A program made the position numbers and the translations under genes. Shown here one piece after another: positions 1-12,283 of a DNA stretch of 64,000 bases. Origin of the DNA: Gemmata palustris. GTDB lineage: Bacteria; Planctomycetota; Planctomycetia; Gemmatales; Gemmataceae. Positions within the stretch are counted from its first letter, which is position 1. Every line of letters begins with the position of its first letter. The notes under the pieces were generated by a model. It saw only the letters and a list, made by a program, of their open reading frames with translations. It was not told the origin of the DNA and ran no database searches. Location: positions 6,215,299 to 6,279,298 of the forward strand of contig NZ_JAGKQQ010000001.1 of NCBI RefSeq assembly GCF_017939745.1. The letters run 5' to 3'.

Positions 1-29
1 GCCGCTCGTGTTCGTTTCGGGTCGGCGCG

Positions 30-833
30 TTACCGCGACTTTTTTGGTTTGTTGGGCTCGGACTTGTCTTTGTCGGCCTTCTTCGACAGGTTCTCGATCC
101 CGGTGGGGCAGTCAGTCTTGAGCGGGCACGAGGCGCAGAGCGGGTTCTTCTCGACGCAGATTTCCTTCGCGTGAACGCTCATTAGCTCGGTGAATTCCGG
201 GCCGCGGGCCTTCGGGATCACGTGCTCGATGCCGCCGCGGAGCGACTCCATATCGTCGGTCTCGGCCTCTTCGACCACGCCGAGGCGCCGAAGCACCCGG
301 AACGTCGGGCCGTCGAGCGGGATCGCGTGGCCGCCGAGTGACCGTTGCACCACCCAGGCCACCGCGAAGTCGTTCACCTGCTTGAACCGGCCGATCTGTT
401 TGGCCGCTTGCTTCAGGTTGAGCTTCTTCAACTCGCTGTCGTTGAAGTACCGCGACACCTGCTTGGCGGCCTGCTTCAGCCCCTTCTTCTCCATGTCGCC
501 GAGGTCGTAGGAATAGTTCAACTCGAAGACCGCGTGCAGGACGCCGATGATCCACCCGGCGCGCGGGCCGGAGTTCGGGAGCGGCCGGAGCGCGTCCGCG
601 ACCTCTTGCACCGTGCTGACGCGGACCTCGTTCCAGTCCACGAATACTTTCCGCAGGCGCGCGTACCCGGCTTCCGCGTCCTCGGTGGTGCTGCCCTCGC
701 GGCAGATCGCGAAGAGCAGTTCTTCCAGGAGCGGGCGCGGGACTTCTGGCTCCAGGGCGGGGAGCGGGAACCTCTTCTTGAGGGCCGCTTGCGCCTGGGT
801 CAGGAGCTGTTGTTTGTTGGTGATGGCCGGCAT
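30..833 (-). CDS. Endonuclease III-like HhH-GPD DNA repair protein (divergent)
   Basis: A 267-residue protein of the endonuclease III superfamily, which removes damaged bases from DNA. The C-terminus has a C-x6-C-x2-C-x5-C cluster (CVEKNPLCASCPLKTDC), the 4Fe-4S loop of Nth/MutY enzymes. The glycosylase aspartate is seen in PLDGPTFRVLRRLG, aligned with AVDTHIFRV of Nth. The usual LPGVGRKTA hairpin with the catalytic lysine is replaced by a segment around FKQVNDFAVAW with no lysine at the matching place, so bifunctional lyase activity is doubtful. A basic tail follows the cluster. It is the last gene of the nusA-infB-DUF503-rbfA run on this strand. The superfamily is secure; substrate and activity are not. 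Confidence 0.8.
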   Translation of the reverse strand: MPAITNKQQLLTQAQAALKKRFPLPALEPEVPRPLLEELLFAICREGSTTEDAEAGYARLRKVFVDWNEVRVSTVQEVADALRPLPNSGPRAGWIIGVLHAVFELNYSYDLGDMEKKGLKQAAKQVSRYFNDSELKKLNLKQAAKQIGRFKQVNDFAVAWVVQRSLGGHAIPLDGPTFRVLRRLGVVEEAETDDMESLRGGIEHVIPKARGPEFTELMSVHAKEICVEKNPLCASCPLKTDCPTGIENLSKKADKDKSEPNKPKKSR

Positions 834-873
834 TCAGTGGGACTCCGGTTCCGTAGGCGTTCGCCCGCTGGCG

Positions 874-1386
874 CTAGTTCGGGCGGTCCGTCGGTCCTTC
901 GGCGGCTTCGGCTCGCGGTCCGTGGTCGGGTGCGCTCTCGTTCGGTGCGGCGCTCGGGGCCTCGGGTTCGTCGGCCCCGGTGTCCGGTTCGTCCGCGCCG
1001 TCGGGTTCGGCTCCGGCTTCGGGCGCCGGCGCGCCCCCGGTGAGCCGGTCGTTTTCTTCGCGAATCAGGCGGGCGATTTCGATGCTCTTCTTCACGCCCT
1101 CGTCGATCACGAACGTGACGTGCGGGACGTACCGCGACGTGAGCCGGTCCGCGAGCTTCGTCTGTACGAACCCGGCCGCGCTCTTCAGCCCGTGCATGGT
1201 GAGCTGCTGTTCCTTCACGGTCCCCATGACCGAGACGAACACCTTCGCGTGCTGGAGGTCGCCCGACACCTCGGCGCGCGTGACCGTAACGTTCTTAACG
1301 CGCGGGTCTTTCAGCTCGAACAAAATGGCGTTGGCCGCGGTTTCGCGGATCACTTCCGACACGCGCGCTATCCGGTGAGATTTCAT
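874..1386 (-). CDS. rbfA: Ribosome-binding factor A
   Basis: RbfA is a small KH-fold factor that binds the 30S subunit and helps mature the 5' end of 16S rRNA. The first 110 residues show the family pattern: an N-terminal RIARVSEVIRE helix, ELKDPRVKNVTVTRAEVS, the strand DLQHAKVFVSVMG and a final VTFVIDEGVKKSIEIARLI stretch. A 50-residue acidic, Pro/Ala-rich tail makes it longer (170 residues) than the usual 120-130. It lies downstream of infB and DUF503, the classical neighbourhood, and is probably co-transcribed with them. The ATG at 1386 starts directly at the conserved region. Confidence 0.93.
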   Translation of the reverse strand: MKSHRIARVSEVIRETAANAILFELKDPRVKNVTVTRAEVSGDLQHAKVFVSVMGTVKEQQLTMHGLKSAAGFVQTKLADRLTSRYVPHVTFVIDEGVKKSIEIARLIREENDRLTGGAPAPEAGAEPDGADEPDTGADEPEAPSAAPNESAPDHGPRAEAAEGPTDRPN

Positions 1387-1499
1387 CAGGTTCCAGAGTA
1401 CAGAGGACCGGGGAAAGAACCGAAGACCGTCGAGTGTTTTGATCTCTGGCTTCTGACCCCTGCCCTTTGGATTGGAGCTCGCGCCCCAGTTAAAATCCG

Positions 1500-1793
1500 C
1501 TAAACGACCTCGCGGCCGACCGTCACTTCACCCCCCAGGTACTCCGCGACCGGGTGCCCGCGGAGCGCTTCGGTGATCTTCTGCAACACGCCCTGAACAG
1601 CGGCGGTCTCGAAACCGACCGCCGCGAAGCCGAGCGTCACCAATTTTACGTCGTCGTGGGTGTCCACTTCCGTCGCGGACACGTTGAACCCGTTGCGAAT
1701 GCGGTCGAGAATGCTCCGCACGACCTGCCGCTTGTCTTTCAACGTGCGGCTCTCGCGCACCAACAACCGAACCGCCAGGGAGCCGATGACCAT
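1500..1793 (-). CDS. DUF503 family protein (YlxP-like)
   Basis: A 97-residue protein starting MVIGSLAVRLLVRESRTLKDKR, the signature of DUF503, a small ferredoxin-like fold often encoded between infB and rbfA, as here. B. subtilis YlxP belongs to this family and is linked to ribosome assembly; the biochemical role is not settled. The ATG at 1793 was chosen because the conserved N-terminal strand begins there; the longer open frame upstream is an out-of-frame shadow of infB. Confidence 0.85.
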   Translation of the reverse strand: MVIGSLAVRLLVRESRTLKDKRQVVRSILDRIRNGFNVSATEVDTHDDVKLVTLGFAAVGFETAAVQGVLQKITEALRGHPVAEYLGGEVTVGREVV

Positions 1794-1802
1794 AGTCGTT
1801 TT

Positions 1803-1830
1803 GGCGAACGGCCGGTGTGAACCGGCCGGT
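1803..1830 (+). repeat. REP-like palindrome with GTGA loop (single copy)
   Basis: The stretch ggccggt-gtga-accggcc (1810-1827) is a perfect 7-bp stem with a GTGA tetraloop, preceded by ggcgaac. The same unit, allowing a few substitutions, recurs at 7374-7447 and 18147-18235, each time between genes. It sits between infB and the DUF503 gene. Confidence 0.7.
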
Positions 1831-1850
1831 AAGAACTCACGTGTTGTAAA

Positions 1851-1874
1851 CGCGGCCGGGTGCCCCCGGCCGCG
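1851..1874 (-). terminator. Intercistronic hairpin just after infB
   Basis: cgcggccggg (1851-1860) pairs perfectly with cccggccgcg (1865-1874) across a 4-base loop, immediately downstream of the infB stop at 1883-1885. No U-run follows, so it may tune transcript levels or stability between infB and the downstream genes rather than end transcription fully. Confidence 0.45.
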
Positions 1875-1882
1875 CGCACCCG

Positions 1883-5393
<3,511 letters not shown>

Positions 5394-5394
<1 letters not shown>

Positions 5395-5405
5395 GCGGAA
5401 CTCCT
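5394..5405 (-). promoter_or_regulatory. Ribosome binding site deciding the infB TTG start
   Basis: On the minus strand AGGAG (5405-5401) is followed by six bases (ttccgc) and TTG (5394-5392), directly before the SNTTSKDTKD N-terminus of IF-2. The open frame runs further upstream, but without another well-placed Shine-Dalgarno motif. Confidence 0.65.
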
Positions 5406-5635
5406 CTGGGGGTGCTCCGAACAACCCCCGAACCGGCCCGCACGCAGCGGGCATGCCGGATCGACCGATCGCGCCCCGAACGAGTTATATTCTAATCAAG
5501 CCGCCCCCGCTGAAAAGGGGACTCTGGGCAGGAGCGCGGAATACGGCAGAAAGAGCGCGAATTCGGAAAGCCCGGCCCCGGGCCGTTGGGCGTTCCGAAT
5601 TCTGCGATCCGCGTACCAAATCCCGCGTTTTTGAC

Positions 5636-7126
5636 TCATTCGGCCGGCTTGTCCGCGTCGGAAGGCGCGGGCGCCGGTGTACCGGTCTCCTCACTGGAAT
5701 TAGAGACGATCGTAGGCTCTTCGGGTTCGGAGAGTTCGGAAGTTTCCCCAATCTCAGAACCCGCGGCACCCTCACCGACTTCGGAAACCCCGGAAACTTC
5801 CCCGGCTTCCAGAGCCGCGACACCCTCTGCGCCCTCGGCGGTTTCGGCCGACTGTGCTTCCGCATCGGCCCGGGCCTGTTCCGCGTCCGCCCGCGCTTGC
5901 TCCGCGGCAGCTTGCTCGGCCTGGCGCCGTTCTTCCTCGACGCTCTGCTCCATCACGTCCGCGTACTCTTCCGCGTACATGACGACCTCGTCGGCCTGGT
6001 CCTCGGGGAGCCCCGAGAACTCGGCGAGCCCGGCCGCGTCGATCATGGTGATGTCATTATAAGAGAGGAACCCTTCCTCAATGAGAACGTTCGTGAGTTC
6101 GAGCGACGCATTCGGGAGCTGCCCGAACCAGCGCTCGGCACGCTCCAGCGATTCCGCCAGCTCGTCGTGCGTCATGATCTCGATGTCCCAGCCCACGAGC
6201 TTGGACGCGAGCCGCACGTTCTGCCCGCGGCGCCCGATGGCCAGCGACAACTGGTCGTCGGTGACGAGCACGATGGCCCGGCCGAGGCGCGGGTAGGTGA
6301 ACACGTCCGAGATCTGCGCCGGCTGTAGCGCGTTGGGGATGAGTACCTGGAGCGCGTCGTTCCAGCGCACGATGTCGATGCGCTCGCCGTTCAGTTCCTC
6401 GATCACGTTCTTGATGCGGCTCCCGCGAACGCCGACGCACGCGCCGACCGCGTCCACCTTCATGTCGATCGAGGTCACCGCCACTTTGGACCGGTACCCG
6501 GCTTCGCGGGCGACCGCGCGGATGTCGATGATGCGCTCGTCGATCTCGGGGATCTCTTCCTCGAACAGCGCCTTCACGAACTCCGGGTGCGCGCGGGACA
6601 GCACGATCTTCACGCGGTTGCCCTGCTTGCGGACCTCCATGATGATCGCTTTGACGCGCTCACCGACGTGGTGCGTTTCGCCGGGGATCTGCTCGCTCCG
6701 CGGCAGCAGGGCCTCGCTCTTTCCGAGAGAGACAATGGCGGTGCCGGCGTCCACGCGGGTCACGGTGCCGACCAGCAGTTCGTACTTCTTACCGGTGAAC
6801 TCGTTGAACACCGTGTCCGATTCGGCCTCGCGGATCTTCTGAATAATCATCTGCTTGGCCGACTGCGCCGCGATGCGCCCGAGCGTGATCGGGTCGAGTT
6901 CCTGGTCGCCGTACTTGGCGACGATGTGGCCGGTCGCCTCGTCGATGCTGACGAACACGCCCTCTTCCACCTGGAAGTGCCGTTCGGCGGCCACCTGGAT
7001 CGCGGACGCAATGCCCTTGAAGATCACGTCCTTGGCGATTTTCCGCTCTTCGTGGAGCTTGTCCACGAGTTCGAGGATCTTGGCACCCGTGTCCTCGACC
7101 TTTTCTTTTTCTTTCTTGATCGCCAT
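5636..7126 (-). CDS. nusA: Transcription termination/antitermination factor NusA
   Basis: NusA binds RNA polymerase and modulates pausing, termination and antitermination. The 496-residue protein has the N-terminal domain (ILELVDKLHEERKIAKDVIF), an S1 domain around VGTVTRVDAGTAIVSLGKSEALLP, the KH region with GACVGVRGSRIKNVIEEL and AIGRRGQNVRLASKLVGW, then a helical repeat-like region (EEGFLSYNDITMIDAAGLAE). The tail is Ala/Glu-rich with a repeated EQARADA unit. The ATG at 7126 fits the family start; the open frame extends upstream without similarity. It is the first gene of the nusA-infB-DUF503-rbfA run. rimP, often the upstream partner, is not beside it. Confidence 0.95.
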   Translation of the reverse strand: MAIKKEKEKVEDTGAKILELVDKLHEERKIAKDVIFKGIASAIQVAAERHFQVEEGVFVSIDEATGHIVAKYGDQELDPITLGRIAAQSAKQMIIQKIREAESDTVFNEFTGKKYELLVGTVTRVDAGTAIVSLGKSEALLPRSEQIPGETHHVGERVKAIIMEVRKQGNRVKIVLSRAHPEFVKALFEEEIPEIDERIIDIRAVAREAGYRSKVAVTSIDMKVDAVGACVGVRGSRIKNVIEELNGERIDIVRWNDALQVLIPNALQPAQISDVFTYPRLGRAIVLVTDDQLSLAIGRRGQNVRLASKLVGWDIEIMTHDELAESLERAERWFGQLPNASLELTNVLIEEGFLSYNDITMIDAAGLAEFSGLPEDQADEVVMYAEEYADVMEQSVEEERRQAEQAAAEQARADAEQARADAEAQSAETAEGAEGVAALEAGEVSGVSEVGEGAAGSEIGETSELSEPEEPTIVSNSSEETGTPAPAPSDADKPAE

Positions 7127-7587
7127 GCTCTTGGCCCTCGGCGGGGTGCCGGCGAAAAAACGCCGAAACCGGCTGGGATTACGCTCCACGCCGCGGTTGC
7201 CGGGTGCGGTCCGGCGGCCGAGAGCCACGGGGACCGACGCCCGACACCCCGACGCGGGCGGCCCGAAGCCGGTGCATCGTTGGTGTGGTTGTCACCCGTA
7301 TTGTTGCGCCCGTACAGCGCGGAAGCAAGAGGGGCAGTTGAGAAAAAATGGTGGAAGAACTGCAATACGTTGTGGCAAACGGCCGGTGAGAGCGAGCAAA
7401 CGCCAGAACCAACATCTGTGATCGACCGGACGCACCGGCCGTTCGCCCTTCGGATCGAACCGCTGCCCACAACTCGCCCGAACCCCATTGAGACCTACGT
7501 TCGAGGGAAGAACGGCGCGAGCGTGTTCTCGGCTCGTTGTTTGCAAGCACCGGTGACGAAACCGGAATTCTCGGGACGGGGCCAGTT
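7127..7587. other. Divergent intergenic region between nusA and gluconokinase
   Basis: About 460 bases that must hold the promoters of the minus-strand translation operon and of the plus-strand gluconokinase gene. No convincing gene was found. The only structure seen is the inverted REP-like pair at 7374-7447. Confidence 0.5.
7374..7447. repeat. Inverted pair of REP-like units
   Basis: ggcaaacggccggtg (7374-7388) and the reverse complement of 7433-7447 (ggcgaacggccggtg) match at 14 of 15 positions, separated by 44 bases. The same core occurs at 1803-1830 and 18147-18235. Confidence 0.6.
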
Positions 7588-8076
7588 ATGATCGTTGTCC
7601 TCATGGGCGTGTCGGGCTCGGGTAAATCGACCGTCGGCAAGATCCTGGCCGAGCAACTCGGGTGGACTTTCGTTGAGGCCGACGACCACCACCCGGCGGC
7701 GAACGTCGAAAAGATGCGCCGGGGAGAGCCGCTAACGGATGAGGATCGGCGCCCGTGGCTCAACGTGCTCAGGAACCGGATCGATGAGGCGTGCGCGCGG
7801 GGCGAAAATGTCGTGCTGGCCTGTTCCGCGTTGAAGCACGCCTACCAGGACTATCTGGAACGCAACGAACCGGAGTGCGTACAGTACGTGTACCTCCACG
7901 GTTCGGAAGAAGTCATCCGCCAGCGCCTCGCGGCCCGCACGGGGCACTTCATGAACCCGAACTTGCTCCACAGTCAGTTCGAGACACTGGAGCCGCCCGC
8001 CGATGCGATCCGCGTCGATATCACCCCCGCGCCCGAAGTGATCGCGGCCGAAGTCAAAAAGAAACTCGGTTTGTGA
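7588..8076 (+). CDS. gntK: Gluconokinase
   Basis: A 162-residue P-loop kinase that phosphorylates gluconate to 6-phosphogluconate, feeding the pentose phosphate or Entner-Doudoroff route. It has the Walker A motif GVSGSGKS at residues 8-15, the family signature FVEADDHHPAANVEKMRRGEP, LACSALKHAYQDYL and RTGHFMNPNLLHSQFETLE. The length matches the short GntK family. The ATG at 7588 places the P-loop close to the N-terminus as usual. No gluconate transporter or dehydrogenase lies nearby. Confidence 0.9.
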   Translation: MIVVLMGVSGSGKSTVGKILAEQLGWTFVEADDHHPAANVEKMRRGEPLTDEDRRPWLNVLRNRIDEACARGENVVLACSALKHAYQDYLERNEPECVQYVYLHGSEEVIRQRLAARTGHFMNPNLLHSQFETLEPPADAIRVDITPAPEVIAAEVKKKLGL

Positions 8077-8267
8077 CCCCAACGGAATCGAACCCCGCGA
8101 GTACCGAGTTTGCGCGAGCGCGCTCCCGGACGGTGCGCGGCGAACTGCGTAAGATGCCGCGAGACTCGAGTTTGGTCGTATTCCGTTTACTCAATTGAGG
8201 TTTTGCCTCGTCGCCCGGTCCACCGCACACGCTCGGCCGCGCGAACCCGGTGAGGCACGAGGGCAGT

Positions 8268-11200
8268 ATGGCCAAGGAACTCGACCGCGGCGTGCTCACC
8301 GGTATCTGGCTCCTCGCCGCCCTCGTCGTCGTCAACGCCGGCGTCTCGTACTGGAACACGCGCAAGGTCCGCAACGACGCGCGATGGGTCGCGCACACCC
8401 AGGAAGCGCTGGCCGCGCTCGGCACCGTTCGGGCCAGCGCGCGCGACCTCGAAGCGACCCAGCGAACGTTCATCCTCACCGGCGCGGACCGGGACCGCAC
8501 ATCATTTCGGAGCGCGGAGGCCCAAACGCGCGCGAAGCTCACCCGACTGGCCGAACTCACCACCGACAACCCCGAACAGCAGTCCCGAATCGCGGCCCTC
8601 GGTGCCCGCGTGGACCGGGTAATCGAACACCTGAACGCGACGGTCGCCGTGCGCGAATCGAGCGGGCTCGAAGCGGCCCGCAAGCTCGTCGCGGGGGACA
8701 CGGGCCGGCAATTGCTGGACGATGTGGACCGCGCCGTCGACGAGATCGAGGCCACGGAGCGGGCGCTCCTCCACACGCGCGGGATCGATACCGAGCGGGC
8801 GTACTTCAGCGCCCGGCTCTTCGGCGCCGCGTCCGCCGGGTTCGGGCTGACCGCGGTCGGGATGTTCGTCTGGCTGCTCCGGCGCAGTAACCGGGCGCGG
8901 GCCGCCGCGACCACCCGCGTGTGGGAGCAGCGCGAGTGGCTGCGGACCACGCTCGCGAGCATCGGGGACGCGGTCATCGCGACCGATCTCGCGGGGAACG
9001 TCACGCTTCTCAACTCGGTCGCCGAGGCACTCACCGGGTGGCAGAACGACGACGCGGTCGGGCGCCCGCTCACCGAAGTGTTCCGAATCGTCAACGAATC
9101 GACGCGCGAGCCGGTCGATAACCCGGCCCTTCGGGCGCTCAAGTTCGGTGCGATCGTCGGGCTGGCGAACCACACGATCCTGATCGCCAAAGACGGAACC
9201 GAGTACCCGATCGACGATTCCGCGGCCCCGATCCGCGACCCCGACGGGCGCGTGGGCGGGGCCGTCCTCGTGTTCCGCGACATCACCGAACGGAAGCACG
9301 AAGAGCACGAGCGCGAGCGCCTGGCCGAGACCCTTCGGCTCGCCGTCGGCGCCGCGGATTTCGGAACGTGGGAGTGGAACCCCAAAACGGATCGGATCTC
9401 CCTCTCGGACCGCGCCGTCGCGATCTACGGCACGGACCCGGGACCGACTCACACCCGGGAGTGGATGCGCCGGGTCATTCACCCGGACCACCGGGACCGG
9501 GCGCGCGACGAGGCCGCGCGGGCCGTCGCTGCGCGGGCCGATTACGACATCGAGTACCCGCTCGACCGCCCGGAGCCGGTTTGGGTCTCGGCCCGGGGGC
9601 GCGGCGTGTACGACGAGGCCGGGGAACTGGTTCGGATGCTCGGGGTGGTGCAGGACGTGACCGCGCGAAAGGCGGCCGAGTCCGCGCTGCGTGAGAGTGA
9701 AAATCGGCAGCGGTTTTTGGCGGAGTTGGCCGTCACCACCCAATCGATGTCCGGGGCCGCTGAAGTAATGGCGGCCACCGCCCGGCTGCTGGCCGAGTAC
9801 CTGGACGCGGACCGCTGTGCTTACGCAGAAATCGAAAACGAGTCGGTGTTCGTCATCACGGGCGACCACCCGCGCGGCGTTCCGAGCATCGTCGGGCGCT
9901 GGCCGGTTGCGGCCTTCGGCCCCGAGTGCGAGCGCCTGATGCGCGCGAACGAACCCTACATCGTTAACGACGCGCGCACCGATCCGCGGATCGGGTTCAA
10001 CGACCGGCCCACGTATGAGGCCACCGCGATTCGGGCCGTGATCTGCGTCCCGCTTCACAAGGGCGGGCGGTTCACGGCAGCGATGGCCGTACACACACAG
10101 ACCCCCCGGCACTGGGCGCCCGAGGAAATTCAGCTCGTTACGACCGTGGTCGACCGGTGCTGGGAGGCCCTGGAACGCGCGCGGGCGGCGGAGGCCGAAC
10201 GGCGGCTCTACGCGGAGGTCGCTGCGGAACGGGTGCAGTTGGAAGAAGTCTTTCAGCACGCGCTCTCGTTCGTGGCCGTTCTGCGCGGGCCGGCCCTCGT
10301 GTTCGAGCGCGCCAACGACCGCTGCGCCGAACTGCTCGGCGGGCGCGAACTTATCGGCCGGCCGGTGCGCGAGGCCGTTCCCGAGGTGGACGGGCAGGGG
10401 TTCTTCGAGATCCTCGACCGGGTCTACCGGACCGGCGAGGCGTATGTCGGGAAGGACGCGCGGGTGATGCTCCGAACCGGAAACGGGGAGCTGGAAGAGC
10501 GGGTTCTGGAGTTCGTCTTCCAGGCGATGCGCGACGCGACCGGGGCCGTGTCCGGCGTTCTCGTTCAGGGCATCGACCTGACCGACCACAAGCGCGCCGA
10601 GGCCGAGCTCGCCCGCGTCACGGCCGCGTCCGAACGGCGCCGGCGCCTGTACGAAACGGTCCTGTCGAACACGCCCGACTTCGTGTACGTGTTCAGCCTC
10701 GACCACCGGGTGCTGTACGCCAACGACGCACTGATCGAGATGTGGGGGCGCGGCCGGGACGGGGCGCTCGGCAAGACGTTCCTGGAGATCGGCTACGAAC
10801 CGTGGCACGCGGAGATGCACGACCGCGAGATCGACCAGGTGCGAGCGACCAAGAAACCGATCCGCGGCGAGGTGCCGTTCAACGGCACCAACGGGCGCCG
10901 GATCTACGACTACATTTTCGTCCCCGTCATCGGCGCGCAGGGCGAGGTCGAAGCGGTCGCCGGGACCACCCGCGACGTGACCGAGCGGCAAGCGATGGAG
11001 CAAGAACTGCGGGACGCGGACCAGCGCAAGGACGAGTTCATCGCGCTCCTCGCCCACGAACTGCGCAACCCACTAGCCCCGATCCGCAACGGGCTCCAAG
11101 TGCTGCACCTCGCGGGGACCGACACCAGCGCCCTCGCCCGCACCCGCGTCATGATGGACCGGCAGCTCTCGCACATGGTGCGCCTGGTCGACGATCTGCT

Positions 11201-12131
11201 CGATGCGTCCCGGATCAGCCGCAACAAGATGGAACTGCGCCGGACGCGCGTCTCGCTGTCCGAAGTAATGGCGAGCGCGGTCGAGACGGCGCGCCCGCTC
11301 CTCGACGACGCGGGGCACGAGCTGCGTGTCGCGCTCCCCGCCGAACCAATTTCTCTCGACGCGGACCTGACGCGCCTCGCGCAAGTCTTCAGCAACCTGC
11401 TGACCAACAGTGCCAAATACACCCCGCGGGGTGGGCAGATTCACGTTTCGGCCGAGCGAAATAGCGCGGAGGCGGTGGTCTCGGTCCGGGACACGGGAAT
11501 CGGCATCCCGGCCGACGCGCTGTCGGCCGTATTCGACATGTTCTCGCAGGTGGACCGCTCGACCGAGCGCAGCCGGGGCGGGCTCGGGATCGGTCTGGCG
11601 CTGGTTAAGGGGCTGGTCGAGATGCACGGCGGCACGGTGACGGCCGAGAGCGCGGGACCGAATAAAGGGAGCACGTTCACCGTTCGATTACCGATCCCGG
11701 TCGACCAAACGGAACTGCCCCACGAAACCCACGAGACCGGCACTGCACCGACGAAGCGCACGCGGCGCGTGCTCGTCGTGGACGACAACCACGACGGCGC
11801 GGAATCGATGGCCGAAATGCTCGGCTTGTTGGGAGGAGAAGTCCGAACCGCGCACGACGGCTTGGAAGCAGTAACAGCGGCCGAGGAGTTCCGGCCCGAG
11901 ATCATTTTAATGGACGTCGGGATGCCCAAACTCAACGGGCTGGACGCCACTAGGCGCATTCGCTCGCACCCGTGGGGGCGGGAGATGGCCATCGTCGCGC
12001 TAACTGGTTGGGGGCAAGAAAGCGACCGGGAACGGTCTCGCGATGCGGGGTGCGACGGACACTTGGTCAAGCCCGTGAACTTGTCCGACCTCGAAAAGCT
12101 GCTCGGTACATTGCGCAACGAGCACAAGTGA
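8268..12131 (+). CDS. Hybrid sensor histidine kinase/response regulator (CHASE3-PAS-GAF-PAS-HK-REC)
   Basis: A 1287-residue membrane sensor. An N-terminal transmembrane helix (residues 8-30), a CHASE3-like periplasmic helical domain (DLEATQRTFILTG) and a second membrane helix near 185-205 are followed by PAS domains (SIGDAVIATDLAGNVTLLNS and a second PAS/PAC), a GAF domain (LLAEYLDADRCAYAEIE), two further PAS domains, the kinase core with the phospho-accepting His in ALLAHELRNPLAP (near residue 927), N and G boxes (NLLTNSAKYTPRGG, DTGIGIP), and a C-terminal receiver with VLVVDDNHDG and ILMDVGMPK (Asp near 1214). The ATG at 8268 follows GAGGGC; a GTG 18 bases upstream is possible. No output regulator is adjacent, so the target is unknown. 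Confidence 0.92.
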   Translation: MAKELDRGVLTGIWLLAALVVVNAGVSYWNTRKVRNDARWVAHTQEALAALGTVRASARDLEATQRTFILTGADRDRTSFRSAEAQTRAKLTRLAELTTDNPEQQSRIAALGARVDRVIEHLNATVAVRESSGLEAARKLVAGDTGRQLLDDVDRAVDEIEATERALLHTRGIDTERAYFSARLFGAASAGFGLTAVGMFVWLLRRSNRARAAATTRVWEQREWLRTTLASIGDAVIATDLAGNVTLLNSVAEALTGWQNDDAVGRPLTEVFRIVNESTREPVDNPALRALKFGAIVGLANHTILIAKDGTEYPIDDSAAPIRDPDGRVGGAVLVFRDITERKHEEHERERLAETLRLAVGAADFGTWEWNPKTDRISLSDRAVAIYGTDPGPTHTREWMRRVIHPDHRDRARDEAARAVAARADYDIEYPLDRPEPVWVSARGRGVYDEAGELVRMLGVVQDVTARKAAESALRESENRQRFLAELAVTTQSMSGAAEVMAATARLLAEYLDADRCAYAEIENESVFVITGDHPRGVPSIVGRWPVAAFGPECERLMRANEPYIVNDARTDPRIGFNDRPTYEATAIRAVICVPLHKGGRFTAAMAVHTQTPRHWAPEEIQLVTTVVDRCWEALERARAAEAERRLYAEVAAERVQLEEVFQHALSFVAVLRGPALVFERANDRCAELLGGRELIGRPVREAVPEVDGQGFFEILDRVYRTGEAYVGKDARVMLRTGNGELEERVLEFVFQAMRDATGAVSGVLVQGIDLTDHKRAEAELARVTAASERRRRLYETVLSNTPDFVYVFSLDHRVLYANDALIEMWGRGRDGALGKTFLEIGYEPWHAEMHDREIDQVRATKKPIRGEVPFNGTNGRRIYDYIFVPVIGAQGEVEAVAGTTRDVTERQAMEQELRDADQRKDEFIALLAHELRNPLAPIRNGLQVLHLAGTDTSALARTRVMMDRQLSHMVRLVDDLLDASRISRNKMELRRTRVSLSEVMASAVETARPLLDDAGHELRVALPAEPISLDADLTRLAQVFSNLLTNSAKYTPRGGQIHVSAERNSAEAVVSVRDTGIGIPADALSAVFDMFSQVDRSTERSRGGLGIGLALVKGLVEMHGGTVTAESAGPNKGSTFTVRLPIPVDQTELPHETHETGTAPTKRTRRVLVVDDNHDGAESMAEMLGLLGGEVRTAHDGLEAVTAAEEFRPEIILMDVGMPKLNGLDATRRIRSHPWGREMAIVALTGWGQESDRERSRDAGCDGHLVKPVNLSDLEKLLGTLRNEHK

Positions 12132-12198
12132 ACGTCGCCCGCGCAGTGAACGCGAGCGGCGGCACAACACTTCAGGCCCGTTTCGGCATCCCTGTAAC

Positions 12199-12252
12199 GA
12201 GCCGCGACCGCAAGGGAGCGGGAGGCCCCCAGCTCCCTTGCGGTCGCGGCTC
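12199..12252. terminator. Perfect 21-bp inverted repeat between convergent genes
   Basis: gagccgcgaccgcaagggag plus c (12199-12219) is the exact reverse complement of 12232-12252, with a 12-base loop. It lies between the kinase stop (12131) and the stop of the minus-strand DksA-like gene (12284), so it can end transcription from both sides. No clear T-run is present; it may equally be a dispersed repeat of the genome. Confidence 0.6.
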
Positions 12253-12283
12253 ATTCGATCCCCTACACCGATCCTGAAACGAG

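Noticed and set aside
8502-11057. An 851-codon minus-strand open frame opposite the hybrid kinase
   Set aside because: Antisense shadow in high-GC coding sequence; no domain, and the plus strand has clear PAS, GAF and kinase motifs.
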